A stretch of DNA of 64,000 nt from an uncultured Actinomycetes bacterium (GCA_937876245.1 CALEGP010000004.1:1-64000); one strand, 5' to 3'; shown: positions 7,990 through 18,215, counted from the first letter of the stretch. A program made the numbers and translations. The notes: generated from the letters alone by a model not told the origin.

Positions 7990-10900
7990 TCAAATTTGAT
8001 TTTTAACTGGTGCAACGATTGAAGTCAGTACTTCTATCGTCCATGGCAGAGTTGAAGTATCCCCTATATCCCCACCAGCAATCCAATTGGGAGATGTGCT
8101 CCGCGCTACCAGGACGGTAGATGTGGCGACTTTCACGATTGACCCAGGATAAATTCGGTTTAATCTCATCTGTGCCGAATCTGGCAAATTCAGGGGTGCA
8201 AGGCGCAAGAATTTTCCTTGCAAAACAACTTCAGTTAAACCAAATCCTTTTGCCATTGTTCGAAGATGAGCAACCGCCATCAGATTTTCGGCCTCATCTG
8301 GAAGTGGGCCAAAGCGATCTACCAGCTCCTCGCGAATCGCAGTAAGGTCCCCGATATTTTGGGCATCAGCCATTCGTCGATAAATATCTAAGCGCAACCT
8401 TTCGGAAGTTAAATATTCAACCGGAATATGAGCGGTAATTGGAATTTCCACTTTGCATTCCTTGAATTTTTCATCATCCTCATTTTTGGGAACAAAGCCA
8501 GTCTTAAATTCTTCTACAGCTTCCGCCACCATTCGCATGTAGAGATCAAATCCTACTTCGGCGATATGTCCTGACTGTTCGCCTCCCAAAAGATTTCCCG
8601 CACCACGAATTTCCAAGTCTTTAAGGGCAACTTGCATGCCAGAGCCCAGATCAGTATTTGTGGCAATCGTCGTTAAGCGATCATGTGCAACTTCAGTTAA
8701 TGGCTTATCTGCTGAGTAAAGAAAGTAGGCATACGCGCGTTCTCGGGAGCGACCAACTCGGCCACGTAATTGGTGCAGTTGAGAAAGACCGAAGGTATCT
8801 GCCCGATCGACAATTAAAGTGTTTGCATTCGGAATATCAATTCCGCTTTCAATAATTGTTGTGCAAACTAAAATATCGAATTCTCTCTCCCAAAATGCCA
8901 GAATTGCACTTTCCAGTTCGCGCTCTCCCATTTGGCCATGAGCGACTCGGATTTTTGCTTCAGGAACCAGTTTCCTGAGCCGTTCAACGATTCCATCAAT
9001 ACTTTCAACGCGATTGTGAATAAAGAAAATTTGACCATCTCGAAGCAACTCACGATGGATCGCGGCAGTCACTTGCTTATCATCGTATGGACCGACGTAA
9101 GTTAAGATTGGGTGTCGCTCTTCAGGTGGCGTGGTTATATTCGACATCTCACGAATTCCAGTGATTGCCATCTCTAGTGTGCGCGGAATTGGCGTAGCTG
9201 ACATTGAGAGAACGTCAACATTTGTCCGAGTTTTTTTCAACTCTTCCTTGTGTTCAACGCCAAAACGCTGCTCTTCATCCACAATAACCAGACCAAGATC
9301 GCGAAATTCCACATCTTTGGATAGCAATCGATGTGTGCCAATAACGACATCTACTGCTCCACTTTTCATTGCTTTAAGTATCTCGCGCCCCTCTTTAGGC
9401 GAATTGAATCTGGAGAGCCCGGCAACTTTTACTGGGAATCCGGCATACCTATTAATAAATGTTGAAAGATGTTGTTGTACCAATAAAGTTGTAGGCACCA
9501 ATATCGCAACTTGTTTTCCATCTTGAACCGCTTTGAAGGCCGCCCTGATTGCTATTTCGGTTTTGCCATATCCGACATCCCCGCAAACGACTCGATCCAT
9601 CGGATGTGACTTCTCCATGTCAGCTTTTACTTCTTCAATGGTGGCAAGTTGGTCGGTTGTTTCAACATATGCGAATGCTTCTTCGAGTTCCCTCTGCCAA
9701 GGTGTGTCTTGAGAGAAGGCATACCCTGGTGCGCTCATTCTTGCCGCATAAAGTTGAATTAGTTCGGCGGCAATTTGTTTAACGGCCTTGCGGGCTCGAC
9801 GTTTTGTATTTTGCCAATCCGATCCACCAATTCGATTCACTGCTGGCGCCTCGCCGCCCACATATCTTGTAATTTGTTCGAGAGTGTCAGTTGGAACAAA
9901 GAGCCGATCCGCAGGTTGACCTCTTTTTGAGGCAGCATATTCAATTACTAGGTACTCCCGTGAAACATCGGCGACGGTGCGATTCACAAGTTCGATATAT
10001 TTTCCAACACCATGTTGCTCGTGGACTATGTAATCTCCGAGTTTTAGCTCAAGCGGATCGATCGCCTTCTTTCGCCGAGAGGGCATCCGTGCCTGATCTT
10101 TACTGGATGTTCGTTGACCTGAAATATCTTTTTCTGTTATCAATGCAATTTTTGCTGAGTGATTGACGAATCCGTGTTCGATCGCACTTGTTGTTAAGTG
10201 AACTACCTCCCTTGTAAGGGAGCCCGCGATATCTGCGATTTTTCGTTCGGGAATCTGGGCTTCACGAAATAGAACTTGATATCTCTCAAGTATTCCCGGC
10301 CCGCTTGCGCTAAAGATTAATTGGTAGCCCTTGGCTAACCAGTTAGATATATCAGCAATCGCACTCTCGATATTCCCGCTATATACCGGGACTGCAGCAA
10401 AATCAGAGAGCTCACTCTTTTCTGCCAGCTCATCTGGATTCTCTCTGTATGGATTAAGAGCCCACCAACTTAATCCCAATTTCTCAGCTAATTCGTGCAG
10501 CTCTTCAAAAGTTGAATAACCGCCACTTGAAATCAGCCCAGTTAAATCTATCGGTGCCTGCGACCCAAGTGCGGCGTTCGACCAAGAAGCATCCAAGAAT
10601 TCATAATTTGTTCTGACTAAATCGCCGGCTCGAGATTTAATTCTTGGTTGGTCGATTATTACAACTTGAAATTCTTTAGGCAAAAAATCTAAAAGGCTCT
10701 TAAATTCTGGTTTGAGTAAGGCAGCAATAGATTCCATGCCCTCGACAGAAATTCCTTCGCTTATTTTACTGGCCATCTCGGCAAGTTGCGGAAATTCGGC
10801 AACCAGATACTTAGCCTTTTCCTTAACTTCATTTGAGATCAGAAGTTCGCGACCTGGATAAATCGTTACTTTATGCAGCAATGGTTCGTAAGTTCTCTGG

Positions 10901-11493
10901 TCGGCAACTCGAAAGTATTGTAAGTCTTCAATTTCATCACCAAAGAAATCAATACGAATTGGGTGTTCTTGATCTGCTGGAAAGACATCAAGAATTCCGC
11001 CTCGAATCGCAAAATCGCCACGTTTCTCAACTAAGTCTGTGCGAGTAAAGCCGAAGTAGGAGAGTCTGGTCGTAAGGTTCAACATAGTAATTTTTTGTCC
11101 TAGGGCAAGAGTGATGAGTTCTTCGCTCATCAAGTCGCCAACAATTGGCTGCAGCGCCCCTCGTATAGATGTAACGATAACTTTTGGTGGCTTTGCAGCT
11201 GTAATTTGATGCAGCGCTTTAATTCGTGAAGTTACAGTGTCACTCTTCGGGCTTAGCCGTTCATGAGGAAGAGTTTCCCAGGCTGGAAAATTAGAAACGA
11301 AATTACCTAAGTACGAACGAATTTCATCGGAAATTTCATCTGCAATTCGAGTTGATGGAGCAATAACCAAAATCGGCGCGTTTTGGCTGGCTATTGAAAT
11401 AACAAATGAGCGAAGTGAGTTAATACAGACTAATTCGCCGCCATTGCTAGGAGTTTGTATTTCAGATCCCGAAAATGCCGGTAAAAGTGTCAT
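7990..11493 (-). CDS. mfd: Transcription-repair coupling factor Mfd
   Basis: 1167 residues. I place the start at the ATG at 11493 because it has a perfect AAGGAGG 7 nt upstream; the reading frame is open 21 nt further. The order is typical: N-terminal UvrB-homology region (IAPSTRIADEISDEIRSYLG, FPAWETLPHERLSP), RNA polymerase interaction domain around DYIVHEQHGVGKYIELVNRT, a superfamily 2 translocase module with Walker A (VCGDVGYGKTEIAIRAAF), DEEQRFG box, SATPIPRT and the RecG-like TRG motif, then a C-terminal domain (VEIPITAHIPVEYL). It removes stalled RNA polymerase at lesions and recruits UvrA. Confidence 0.97.
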   Translation of the reverse strand: MTLLPAFSGSEIQTPSNGGELVCINSLRSFVISIASQNAPILVIAPSTRIADEISDEIRSYLGNFVSNFPAWETLPHERLSPKSDTVTSRIKALHQITAAKPPKVIVTSIRGALQPIVGDLMSEELITLALGQKITMLNLTTRLSYFGFTRTDLVEKRGDFAIRGGILDVFPADQEHPIRIDFFGDEIEDLQYFRVADQRTYEPLLHKVTIYPGRELLISNEVKEKAKYLVAEFPQLAEMASKISEGISVEGMESIAALLKPEFKSLLDFLPKEFQVVIIDQPRIKSRAGDLVRTNYEFLDASWSNAALGSQAPIDLTGLISSGGYSTFEELHELAEKLGLSWWALNPYRENPDELAEKSELSDFAAVPVYSGNIESAIADISNWLAKGYQLIFSASGPGILERYQVLFREAQIPERKIADIAGSLTREVVHLTTSAIEHGFVNHSAKIALITEKDISGQRTSSKDQARMPSRRKKAIDPLELKLGDYIVHEQHGVGKYIELVNRTVADVSREYLVIEYAASKRGQPADRLFVPTDTLEQITRYVGGEAPAVNRIGGSDWQNTKRRARKAVKQIAAELIQLYAARMSAPGYAFSQDTPWQRELEEAFAYVETTDQLATIEEVKADMEKSHPMDRVVCGDVGYGKTEIAIRAAFKAVQDGKQVAILVPTTLLVQQHLSTFINRYAGFPVKVAGLSRFNSPKEGREILKAMKSGAVDVVIGTHRLLSKDVEFRDLGLVIVDEEQRFGVEHKEELKKTRTNVDVLSMSATPIPRTLEMAITGIREMSNITTPPEERHPILTYVGPYDDKQVTAAIHRELLRDGQIFFIHNRVESIDGIVERLRKLVPEAKIRVAHGQMGERELESAILAFWEREFDILVCTTIIESGIDIPNANTLIVDRADTFGLSQLHQLRGRVGRSRERAYAYFLYSADKPLTEVAHDRLTTIATNTDLGSGMQVALKDLEIRGAGNLLGGEQSGHIAEVGFDLYMRMVAEAVEEFKTGFVPKNEDDEKFKECKVEIPITAHIPVEYLTSERLRLDIYRRMADAQNIGDLTAIREELVDRFGPLPDEAENLMAVAHLRTMAKGFGLTEVVLQGKFLRLAPLNLPDSAQMRLNRIYPGSIVKVATSTVLVARSTSPNWIAGGDIGDTSTLPWTIEVLTSIVAPVKNQI

Positions 11494-11623
11494 ATCAACT
11501 CCTCCTTGCCTCAATAAACAGCACCGAACAACGCCAAAAGCCCCACATCCAAAAGCGATGGGGGTGATCTAGAAGAAATTGTATTCTCTTATAAAATTTC
11601 GCTCTACCAAGGCCCAATACCTG

Positions 11624-11630
11624 TAATAAT
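11624..11630 (+). promoter_or_regulatory. -10 element TAATAAT before ppc
   Basis: TAATAAT ends 6 nt before the ATG of ppc at 11637 and no Shine-Dalgarno is present, suggesting a leaderless transcript. Confidence 0.5.
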
Positions 11631-11636
11631 TAAGCA

Positions 11637-14255
11637 ATGACTGAACATATTTCCGAAATCCAGGCTGACGACGCGGGCTTGCGAAGTGATGTTCGCCGAC
11701 TCGGAGAATTGCTTGGTGAATCATTGGTCCGCCAAGAAGGCAGTGAGCTTCTGGAATTAGTTGAGAAGGTTCGTATGCAAGTCCGTGAAGGTGGCGGCGA
11801 GGAAGTATTGGAAAATCTAACCGTCGATCAAAGCGTGCAATTAGTTCGAGCATTTAGCAACTATTTCAACTTAGCAAATGTGGCCGAACAAGTGCACCGT
11901 GCCCGGATTTTGGCCGAAGAGAGAATAACTGGGGGTTCGTGGCTTGCCAGAGCCGTGGACCGAATAATAAAGGTGCAGGCTGAAACAAAAGAATTCACAA
12001 CAAAAGATATTCAGGGATGGGTCAATAATTTCTCTGTGCGGCCAGTATTCACCGCCCATCCGACTGAGGCGGCAAGGCGATCGGTACTAAGCAAAATGAA
12101 TACGATTGCTGAGCTTTTGGATCAACCAGAAAATGCCAAGAGGGATCGTAGGCTTTCAGAGACAATTGATCTGCTCTGGGAGACCGATGAGTTACGCCTT
12201 GGACATCCCGAGCCACTCGATGAGGCAACTAACGCTCTCTATTATTTGGACGATCTTTTTCGGCTAACGGTTCCAGAAGTCCTAGATGATTTTGCAATCG
12301 AGCTCAAGAGGCTTGGCGTTGAAGTTTCTCCAACTGCCCGTCCTTTAAGTTTTGGAACTTGGATCGGTGGTGATCGAGATGGTAATCCAAATATCACCGC
12401 GGCCGTTACTACCGCAGCCATCACCTTACAAACCGGCCACTTCATTCGTGCTATGACTGGCGCCCTCGATGTACTGCGCCAGGCGCTATCAGTCTCAACT
12501 CGAATATCCGGTACCACTCCAGAGTTAGATCTTTCTGTTACTAAAGATTTAGCTGTCCTGCCGGAAATTGAAGAGCGCTTTCGAAGATTAAATGTCGAGG
12601 AACCTTATCGACTAAAAGCAACTGCGATTCGTCATCGATTGATACTGACCCAGCGTCGCCATGCTGTTGGTGGTCCACATGTTCCTGGGCGTGACTACGA
12701 AAGCACAGCACAACTTTTGGAAGATTTGAATTTAATGCGGACTTCTCTTTTCGCTCATCGCGGTGAATTGATTGCTACTGGCTTACTTGAACGCATAATT
12801 CGCACAGTTTCAAGTTTTGGTTTGACCCACTCAACTATGGATATCCGTGAACACTCTGATGCCCACCATCATGCTCTTGCTCAAATTGAAAGTGTTGGTC
12901 TCGAGAATCTCCAGAATCTTGATTCTGAGGCTAAAAATACTGTTGATACCTTTATTGCCATAAGGGATTTGATCGAAAAATTCGGTCCTGAAGTTATCGA
13001 GACCTACATAATTTCCATGACCAAATCCCATGAAGATGTTCTGGCTGCCGTACAACTTTCACGAATAACCGGACTGTTCGGCAAGATCGGATTTGCTCCC
13101 CTTCTGGAAACCGTCGCTGAGCTTAAATCGGCAGACACAATTTTAGATGCCCTACTTTCCGACAAGGAGTACCGCGAGCTCGTAACAATGCGCGGCAATA
13201 TTCAGGAAGTGATGCTTGGCTATTCAGATTCAAATAAAGATGCAGGTATTGCCACTTCGCAATGGGAAATTCATAAGGCACAACGAAAATTGCGAGATAT
13301 TGCGATCAAGCACGGTGTGAAACTTCGCTTGTTCCATGGTCGTGGCGGTTCGGTTGGTCGCGGTGGCGGTCCGACATATGATGCATTGATTGCCCTTCCT
13401 TGGGGTTCAATTGATGGTCAAATTAAAATGACTGAACAAGGCGAAGTAATAAGCGATAAATATGGGCTTCCCTCTCTTGCCAGAGAAAATGTCGAGTTGG
13501 CACTCGCTGCCGCCTTGGAGGCAACCGTATTAAATCGTGCTCCGCGTCAGTCAGAAGCCGCCCTTGCAAACTGGGGCTCCTGCATGGACTCAATAAGTCA
13601 GAGTGCGTTTATTACTTACAGGGAACTAGTTGACCATCCAGATTTGCCTGCATATTTTTATGCTTCAACACCGGTCGAGCAGTTAGGTGAAATGTTTTTG
13701 GGTTCTCGGCCATCTCGCAGACCTGATGCAGCAAGTGGATTATCTTCACTTCGTGCGATTCCCTGGGTTTTCGGCTGGACCCAGTCTAGACAAATTGTTC
13801 CAGGTTGGTTTGGTGTTGGCTCTGGCTTGAAGGCCGCAAGAGAAAGTGGCAAGAGTCCTGTCCTAACCGAGATGTTGCATGACTGGCACTTCTTTCGCAC
13901 TTTTATCAGCAATGTGGAAATGACCCTTGCTAAAACAGATCTAGCCATGGCGCGCAAATATGTGAAGACTTTGGTTGATCCAAAGTTGCACCATTTCTTA
14001 GACACAATTGAGGCGGAATACGAATTGACTAAATCTGAAATACTTCTGCTTACCAAAAAGAGTGAGCTGCTTGGCGATCAACCAATTTTGGCCCGTACGC
14101 TCCAGGTTAGAGATGCATATTTAGCGCCACTACATTTATTGCAATTTACTTTATTGAACAAGGTACGTCATGGTGCGGCTTCAGATCCCCTGATTAGGCG
14201 GGCGCTCTTACTGACGATAAATGGTATTGCCGCTGGGCTTCGTAATACTGGTTGA
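11637..14255 (+). CDS. ppc: Phosphoenolpyruvate carboxylase
   Basis: 872 residues, full length. It carboxylates PEP with bicarbonate to oxaloacetate, refilling the TCA cycle. The catalytic histidine is H141 in FTAHPTEAARRS. Other signatures are GGDRDGNPN, MLGYSDSNKDAG, the mobile-loop motif FHGRGGSVGRGGGP and the C-terminal end with NGIAAGLRNTG (conserved C-terminal T/NTG). Mfd diverges from it across 143 bp. Its stop abuts the stop of pth directly, with no intergenic base. Together with citrate synthase in this window it supplies four- and six-carbon acids. Confidence 0.98.
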   Translation: MTEHISEIQADDAGLRSDVRRLGELLGESLVRQEGSELLELVEKVRMQVREGGGEEVLENLTVDQSVQLVRAFSNYFNLANVAEQVHRARILAEERITGGSWLARAVDRIIKVQAETKEFTTKDIQGWVNNFSVRPVFTAHPTEAARRSVLSKMNTIAELLDQPENAKRDRRLSETIDLLWETDELRLGHPEPLDEATNALYYLDDLFRLTVPEVLDDFAIELKRLGVEVSPTARPLSFGTWIGGDRDGNPNITAAVTTAAITLQTGHFIRAMTGALDVLRQALSVSTRISGTTPELDLSVTKDLAVLPEIEERFRRLNVEEPYRLKATAIRHRLILTQRRHAVGGPHVPGRDYESTAQLLEDLNLMRTSLFAHRGELIATGLLERIIRTVSSFGLTHSTMDIREHSDAHHHALAQIESVGLENLQNLDSEAKNTVDTFIAIRDLIEKFGPEVIETYIISMTKSHEDVLAAVQLSRITGLFGKIGFAPLLETVAELKSADTILDALLSDKEYRELVTMRGNIQEVMLGYSDSNKDAGIATSQWEIHKAQRKLRDIAIKHGVKLRLFHGRGGSVGRGGGPTYDALIALPWGSIDGQIKMTEQGEVISDKYGLPSLARENVELALAAALEATVLNRAPRQSEAALANWGSCMDSISQSAFITYRELVDHPDLPAYFYASTPVEQLGEMFLGSRPSRRPDAASGLSSLRAIPWVFGWTQSRQIVPGWFGVGSGLKAARESGKSPVLTEMLHDWHFFRTFISNVEMTLAKTDLAMARKYVKTLVDPKLHHFLDTIEAEYELTKSEILLLTKKSELLGDQPILARTLQVRDAYLAPLHLLQFTLLNKVRHGAASDPLIRRALLLTINGIAAGLRNTG

Positions 14256-14822
14256 TTACTTGTTGAATTCTTGTTGCGCGTAATCTAAGCCTTTTTCTAT
14301 TAACTGCTCGACGGCAAGCGCACCTCTAGCAATGAAATCAGGAAGTCGCTTTTTCTCTGGCTGGCTGAAAGGTTTAAGTACAAAATCCGATGGATCTATT
14401 GGTGCTGGTGGCCGTCCAATTCCCATCCGTAAGCGATAGTAATCGGGTGAAGCAAAATGCGTAGTTAGTGATTTCAAACCGTTGTGGCCGTTGTCGCCAC
14501 CGCCCTGCTTAATTCGAATAGTATTGAATTCGATATCAAGCTCGTCATGCATGACAACTAAATTTGCCGGAGAAACTTTATAAAAGTCTGCCAGCGCCTT
14601 TGCCGGAGCCCCGCTCTCGTTCATAAATCCCAGAGTTTTTGCCAGAAGCACTGAGCGCCCAGCAACTCGAATACTCGCGACTTGGGTCCTGGATTTATGA
14701 CTTGAAAATTTAACATCAGAGGCCAGATAGTTAAGAACCATCTGGCCAATGTTGTGACGTGTAGTCGCATACTGATCGCCAGTATTCCCGAGTCCGAGAA
14801 TTAACCAGCGTTCATCAATCAT
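14256..14822 (-). CDS. pth: Peptidyl-tRNA hydrolase
   Basis: 188 residues. It releases peptides from peptidyl-tRNAs that drop off the ribosome. Signatures are LILGLGNTGDQYATTRHNIG (catalytic His in RHNIG), KTLGFMNESG (KPxTFMNxSG family motif), VMHDELDIEF (catalytic Asp) and KQGGGDNGHNGLKS. Downstream partner of rplY, a pair conserved widely in actinobacteria, with 15 bp between them. Confidence 0.96.
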   Translation of the reverse strand: MIDERWLILGLGNTGDQYATTRHNIGQMVLNYLASDVKFSSHKSRTQVASIRVAGRSVLLAKTLGFMNESGAPAKALADFYKVSPANLVVMHDELDIEFNTIRIKQGGGDNGHNGLKSLTTHFASPDYYRLRMGIGRPPAPIDPSDFVLKPFSQPEKKRLPDFIARGALAVEQLIEKGLDYAQQEFNK

Positions 14823-14837
14823 TGCTAATTTCCTAAA

Positions 14838-15461
14838 TTACTCTTTATCAGCTTCAGTGGCTGGTGCTTCGCCATCTTCACCAATAGCACCTGGTTCAGC
14901 AACAACTTCAACTTCCTCAACAGCAGTTGAACGTTCGGAAAGGTGAATAACTGCCATAGCTGGATCTGAAATAAGGATAACGCCAGCGGTGAGAATTACA
15001 TCAGATGCATAACGTGAATCGCCAGCCATCATGCCATCCATATTCAATTCAAGGAACTGTGGAATCGATGTAGCTTCTGCTTCTACTTCAATCGTGTTAT
15101 TCATATGTTCAAGAATTCCATCAACATCATGCTTACCTGTCGTGTGAACTGGTACTTCAACTTTAACTCGCTCGCCACGACGAACAATAATTAAGTCAAT
15201 GTGAGCAAGTATGCCTGTAAGTGGATTACGTGTTACTGACTTTGGAAGTGTCAGCTCTGTTTTTCCATCAACAACAACATCTAGTAGAACGTTTGAGGTT
15301 TTTAGTGCGGCGCCAAGTTCACGAAGTGGAAGTGCAACATGTTGTGGTTCTGCACCATGACCATAAATAACAGCTGGGACATTGCCAGCGCGACGATCGC
15401 GGCGTGATGCGCCTTTGCCAAACTCAGTGCGCTTGGTTGCATTAATTGTAATTTCGGCCAT
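14838..15461 (-). CDS. rplY: Ribosomal protein bL25 (Ctc/TL5 form)
   Basis: 207 residues: the N-terminal 5S-rRNA-binding L25 domain (TKRTEFGKGASRRDRRAGNV, PAVIYGHGAEP) followed by the C-terminal Ctc domain (about residues 95-185) and an acidic tail. The start at 15461 has AGAGAGAAG upstream. The 145-bp gap from prs contains several small dyads and could hold a promoter. Confidence 0.95.
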   Translation of the reverse strand: MAEITINATKRTEFGKGASRRDRRAGNVPAVIYGHGAEPQHVALPLRELGAALKTSNVLLDVVVDGKTELTLPKSVTRNPLTGILAHIDLIIVRRGERVKVEVPVHTTGKHDVDGILEHMNNTIEVEAEATSIPQFLELNMDGMMAGDSRYASDVILTAGVILISDPAMAVIHLSERSTAVEEVEVVAEPGAIGEDGEAPATEADKE

Positions 15462-15606
15462 TTGCTTCTCTCTCTATCTAAATCGTCAATGTGACAACGT
15501 CCGAGGAGAGCCAAGCCGTCGATTACGGATTTTTAAATCCCTCGCCGGAACGAGTGGCTAGGCTATCTAACCCCTAGCTAAAAGACAAAGTCTGGGCGGG
15601 CCTAAT

Positions 15607-16587
15607 TTAGCTCATGCCATCAAAGAGGCTGGTTACTGAGCCATCCTCGAAGACTTCGCGTATCGCCCGCGCCAAAAGTGGAGCAATCGGCAGCACCGTT
15701 AAATTATCGAAGTGAGAATCTTCAGGGATTGGCAGGGTGTCGGTCACGACAACTTCACTCACATTTGATGCCTTCAACCGTTCTACTGCTGGTCCCGAAA
15801 AGACTGCATGGGTGGCTGCGATGATTACATCTTTAGCTCCCTCTGCATAAAGAGCGTCAACTGCTTTTGTAATTGTTCCTGCGGTATCGATCATGTCATC
15901 AATCACAACACAGGTCTGGCCTTTTACATCACCAACAACTCTTCCGGTCTGTGACTCATTTGGAATTCTTGGATCCCGCATTTTATGAATAAACGCAATA
16001 GGGCAACCACCCAGTAAATCCGACCAACGTTCAGCAACTCGCACTCGTCCCGAGTCCGGTGAAACAATCGTTAATTTGGTGCGATCGACTTTACTACCAA
16101 CATAATTTGTAAGAAGAGGCAGAGCAAAGAGATGATCAACAGGACCATCAAAGAAACCTTGAATTTGTGAAGTATGAAGATCTACAACCATCAGACGGTC
16201 GGCGCCAGCTGTTTTGAAAAGGTCAGCCATCAGTCGCGCAGAGATTGGTTCGCGTCCCCGATGTTTCTTATCTTGGCGGGCATATCCGTAAAATGGGGCA
16301 ACAACAGTTATTCTCTTCGCTGATGCGCGCTTTAGAGCATCAACCATAATTAACTGTTCCATGATTTGCTTATTAACTGGCGCGCAGTGCGATTGGATTA
16401 CAAAGGCATCACTGCCGCGAACACTTTCTTCAAAGCGAACAAATATCTCGCCATTTGCAAAATCATAAGCAGATGTTGGAGTAATCGGAATACCGAGTTC
16501 AGCAGCGACACCTTCGGCCAACTCTGGATATCCGCGCCCGGTAAATATCCGTAGTCGCTTTTCCGAGGTAAGTCGAAGTTCGCTCAT
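15607..16587 (-). CDS. prs: Ribose-phosphate pyrophosphokinase (PRPP synthetase)
   Basis: 326 residues. It makes PRPP from ribose 5-phosphate and ATP for nucleotide, histidine and tryptophan synthesis. Signatures are the FVIQSHCAPVN segment, FYGYARQDKKHRGREPISA (ATP site), the metal/PRPP signature MVVDLHTSQIQGFF and the PRPP loop VVIDDMIDTAGTITKAVD. The start has GGGAG 7 nt upstream and follows glmU by 3 bp: glmU-prs is a standard actinobacterial pair. Confidence 0.97.
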   Translation of the reverse strand: MSELRLTSEKRLRIFTGRGYPELAEGVAAELGIPITPTSAYDFANGEIFVRFEESVRGSDAFVIQSHCAPVNKQIMEQLIMVDALKRASAKRITVVAPFYGYARQDKKHRGREPISARLMADLFKTAGADRLMVVDLHTSQIQGFFDGPVDHLFALPLLTNYVGSKVDRTKLTIVSPDSGRVRVAERWSDLLGGCPIAFIHKMRDPRIPNESQTGRVVGDVKGQTCVVIDDMIDTAGTITKAVDALYAEGAKDVIIAATHAVFSGPAVERLKASNVSEVVVTDTLPIPEDSHFDNLTVLPIAPLLARAIREVFEDGSVTSLFDGMS

Positions 16588-16590
16588 GTT

Positions 16591-18033
16591 TTAGCTCCCT
16601 TGTTCCGAGGATTCATTGGCGCCGGCGGCTTTTGCTACCTGCGCAGATTTAGTTCCCGATCTTTTGCGAAGTACCCAGCCAAGAATATTGCGTTGCTTGG
16701 ATCTGGCAAAACCCATCGCGCCAGCTGGAATATCATCAGTAATTACTGAGCCTGCGGCAGTGTAAGCGCCGTCGCCAATTGAAACTGGTGCAACCAGCAT
16801 TGTGTCGCTGCCAATTCGCACTTCATCTCCAATTTTTGTCTTGTGTTTCTCGACGCCATCGTAATTCACAAAGACTGTGGCAGCGCCAATATTCGTGCCC
16901 GAGCCAATTTCAGCGTCACCAACATAGGAAAGGTGTGGAATTTTACTACCCTCACCGATAGTTGAGTTCTTAATTTCGACAAAAGCACCAGCTTTAGCGC
17001 CTTCTCCTAAGTTTGTTCCCGCCCTCAAATAGGAATATGGTCCTACGCTTGCGCCGGCGCCGATCGTGCAATCAACGCAGTTAGATTCGATAACTGAAGC
17101 GCTAGAGCCGACCTTTACATTCATCAATGTTGTTCGCGGCCCGATGATTGCTTTTGAGCCAATTTTTGTTGTCCCAGCCAGCCAACTTTCTGGAAAAATT
17201 GTGGCATCAGAATCAATCTCTACGCTGGCATCAATCCAAGTTGTTGTCGGATCAATAATTTCAACACCATTAATCATGTGTTCGTAATTAATTCGATCGC
17301 GCATGATTGCTGCACATTCAGCAAGTTGTGAGCGATCGTTTATCCCGAGAGTTTCGCTGTAATCATTCGAGAGGATGGCCGCTGCTCTGCCGCCCGATGC
17401 TTTGATATCTGCGATTACATCAGTTAAATAAAGTTCGCCTTGAGAATTATCTGACTTTAACTTTGCAACACTGGTGCGAAGAGCATCGATATCGAATAAG
17501 TAGACTCCGGTGTTAATTTCATCAATCATCTTGATTTCATCTGGGGCATCTAGCTCTTCGATGATCGCGAGAATCTCATCAGCCTCATTACGCAGAATTC
17601 GACCATAGCCAGTTGGGTCTGGAAATTGAGCAGTCAAAACCGAGACTGTATTCTTGCTCTCGGAATGAACATCGATAAATTGCGCCAAAGTTTCACTGCG
17701 AAGAAGTGGCGTATCTCCAGCACATATTAAAACTGTTCCTTTAATTTTCAAATCGGCGAGCGCTACTTGCACTGCATGGCCCGTCCCATTTCGCTCAGCT
17801 TGAAAAATAAACTCAACGGTCGGTGCTATTTGTTTTATATGTTCCTCAACAGAGTCACGAGCTGCGCCAACGACAACGCGCAACGTGCCTGGACTTAATT
17901 TAGAGACTTGAGAAATCACGTGGTCGATAATCGTTTTTCCTGAAATAAAATGTAAGACTTTTGGCGTCTCTGACTTCATTCGGGTGCCTTCGCCAGCAGC
18001 CAGCACGATCGCTACTTCAAGGGTCTTGGCCAA
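16591..18033 (-). CDS. glmU: Bifunctional UDP-GlcNAc pyrophosphorylase / glucosamine-1-phosphate acetyltransferase
   Basis: 480 residues from a TTG start at 18033, preceded by GGGAG with 6 nt spacing. A longer open frame to 18114 would run through the tRNA-Gln and is rejected. The N-terminal half has the nucleotidyltransferase signature (VLAAGEGTRMKSETPKVLH). The C-terminal half is a left-handed beta helix with hexapeptide repeats and the acetyltransferase site (FVNYDGVEKHKTKIGD, active-site His). It makes UDP-GlcNAc for peptidoglycan. Probably transcribed with the tRNA-Gln just upstream and prs downstream. Confidence 0.96.
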   Translation of the reverse strand: MAKTLEVAIVLAAGEGTRMKSETPKVLHFISGKTIIDHVISQVSKLSPGTLRVVVGAARDSVEEHIKQIAPTVEFIFQAERNGTGHAVQVALADLKIKGTVLICAGDTPLLRSETLAQFIDVHSESKNTVSVLTAQFPDPTGYGRILRNEADEILAIIEELDAPDEIKMIDEINTGVYLFDIDALRTSVAKLKSDNSQGELYLTDVIADIKASGGRAAAILSNDYSETLGINDRSQLAECAAIMRDRINYEHMINGVEIIDPTTTWIDASVEIDSDATIFPESWLAGTTKIGSKAIIGPRTTLMNVKVGSSASVIESNCVDCTIGAGASVGPYSYLRAGTNLGEGAKAGAFVEIKNSTIGEGSKIPHLSYVGDAEIGSGTNIGAATVFVNYDGVEKHKTKIGDEVRIGSDTMLVAPVSIGDGAYTAAGSVITDDIPAGAMGFARSKQRNILGWVLRKRSGTKSAQVAKAAGANESSEQGS

Positions 18034-18072
18034 GTTCGACTCCCGTCTATTGAGACTTCTGATGCGAGCTGG

Positions 18073-18147
18073 TGGCTCCGCCACCAGGTATCGATCCTGG
18101 ACCCTGGGCTTCAAAGGCCCATGTGCTAGCCACTACACAATGGCGGA
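18073..18147 (-). tRNA. tRNA-Gln (UUG)
   Basis: Acceptor TCCGCCA pairs with TGGCGGA; discriminator G and an encoded CCA end at 18073. The anticodon stem-loop is TGGGC-CTTTGAA-GCCCA with anticodon UUG; the T arm is CCAGG/CCTGG with loop ATCGATA. It lies 39 bp upstream of the glmU start, an arrangement seen in other actinobacteria, and probably shares its transcript. Confidence 0.95.
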
Positions 18148-18177
18148 ACCTGAATTCTCCCTTATAAATGCGAATAC

Positions 18178-18202
18178 CACCAAACTCACCGCAAATTTGG
18201 TG
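18178..18202 (-). terminator. 7-bp inverted repeat after ispE
   Basis: CACCAAA and TTTGGTG (18178-18184 and 18196-18202) form a perfect 7-bp stem with an 11-nt loop between the ispE stop and tRNA-Gln. No U tract follows on the minus strand, so it is a weak terminator candidate or part of the tRNA promoter region. Confidence 0.3.
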
Positions 18203-18215
18203 CAGCAATTCTTTC

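Noticed and set aside
18034-18114. Longer N terminus of GlmU
   Set aside because: It would cross the tRNA-Gln gene; the TTG at 18033 has a good Shine-Dalgarno and starts at the family N terminus.
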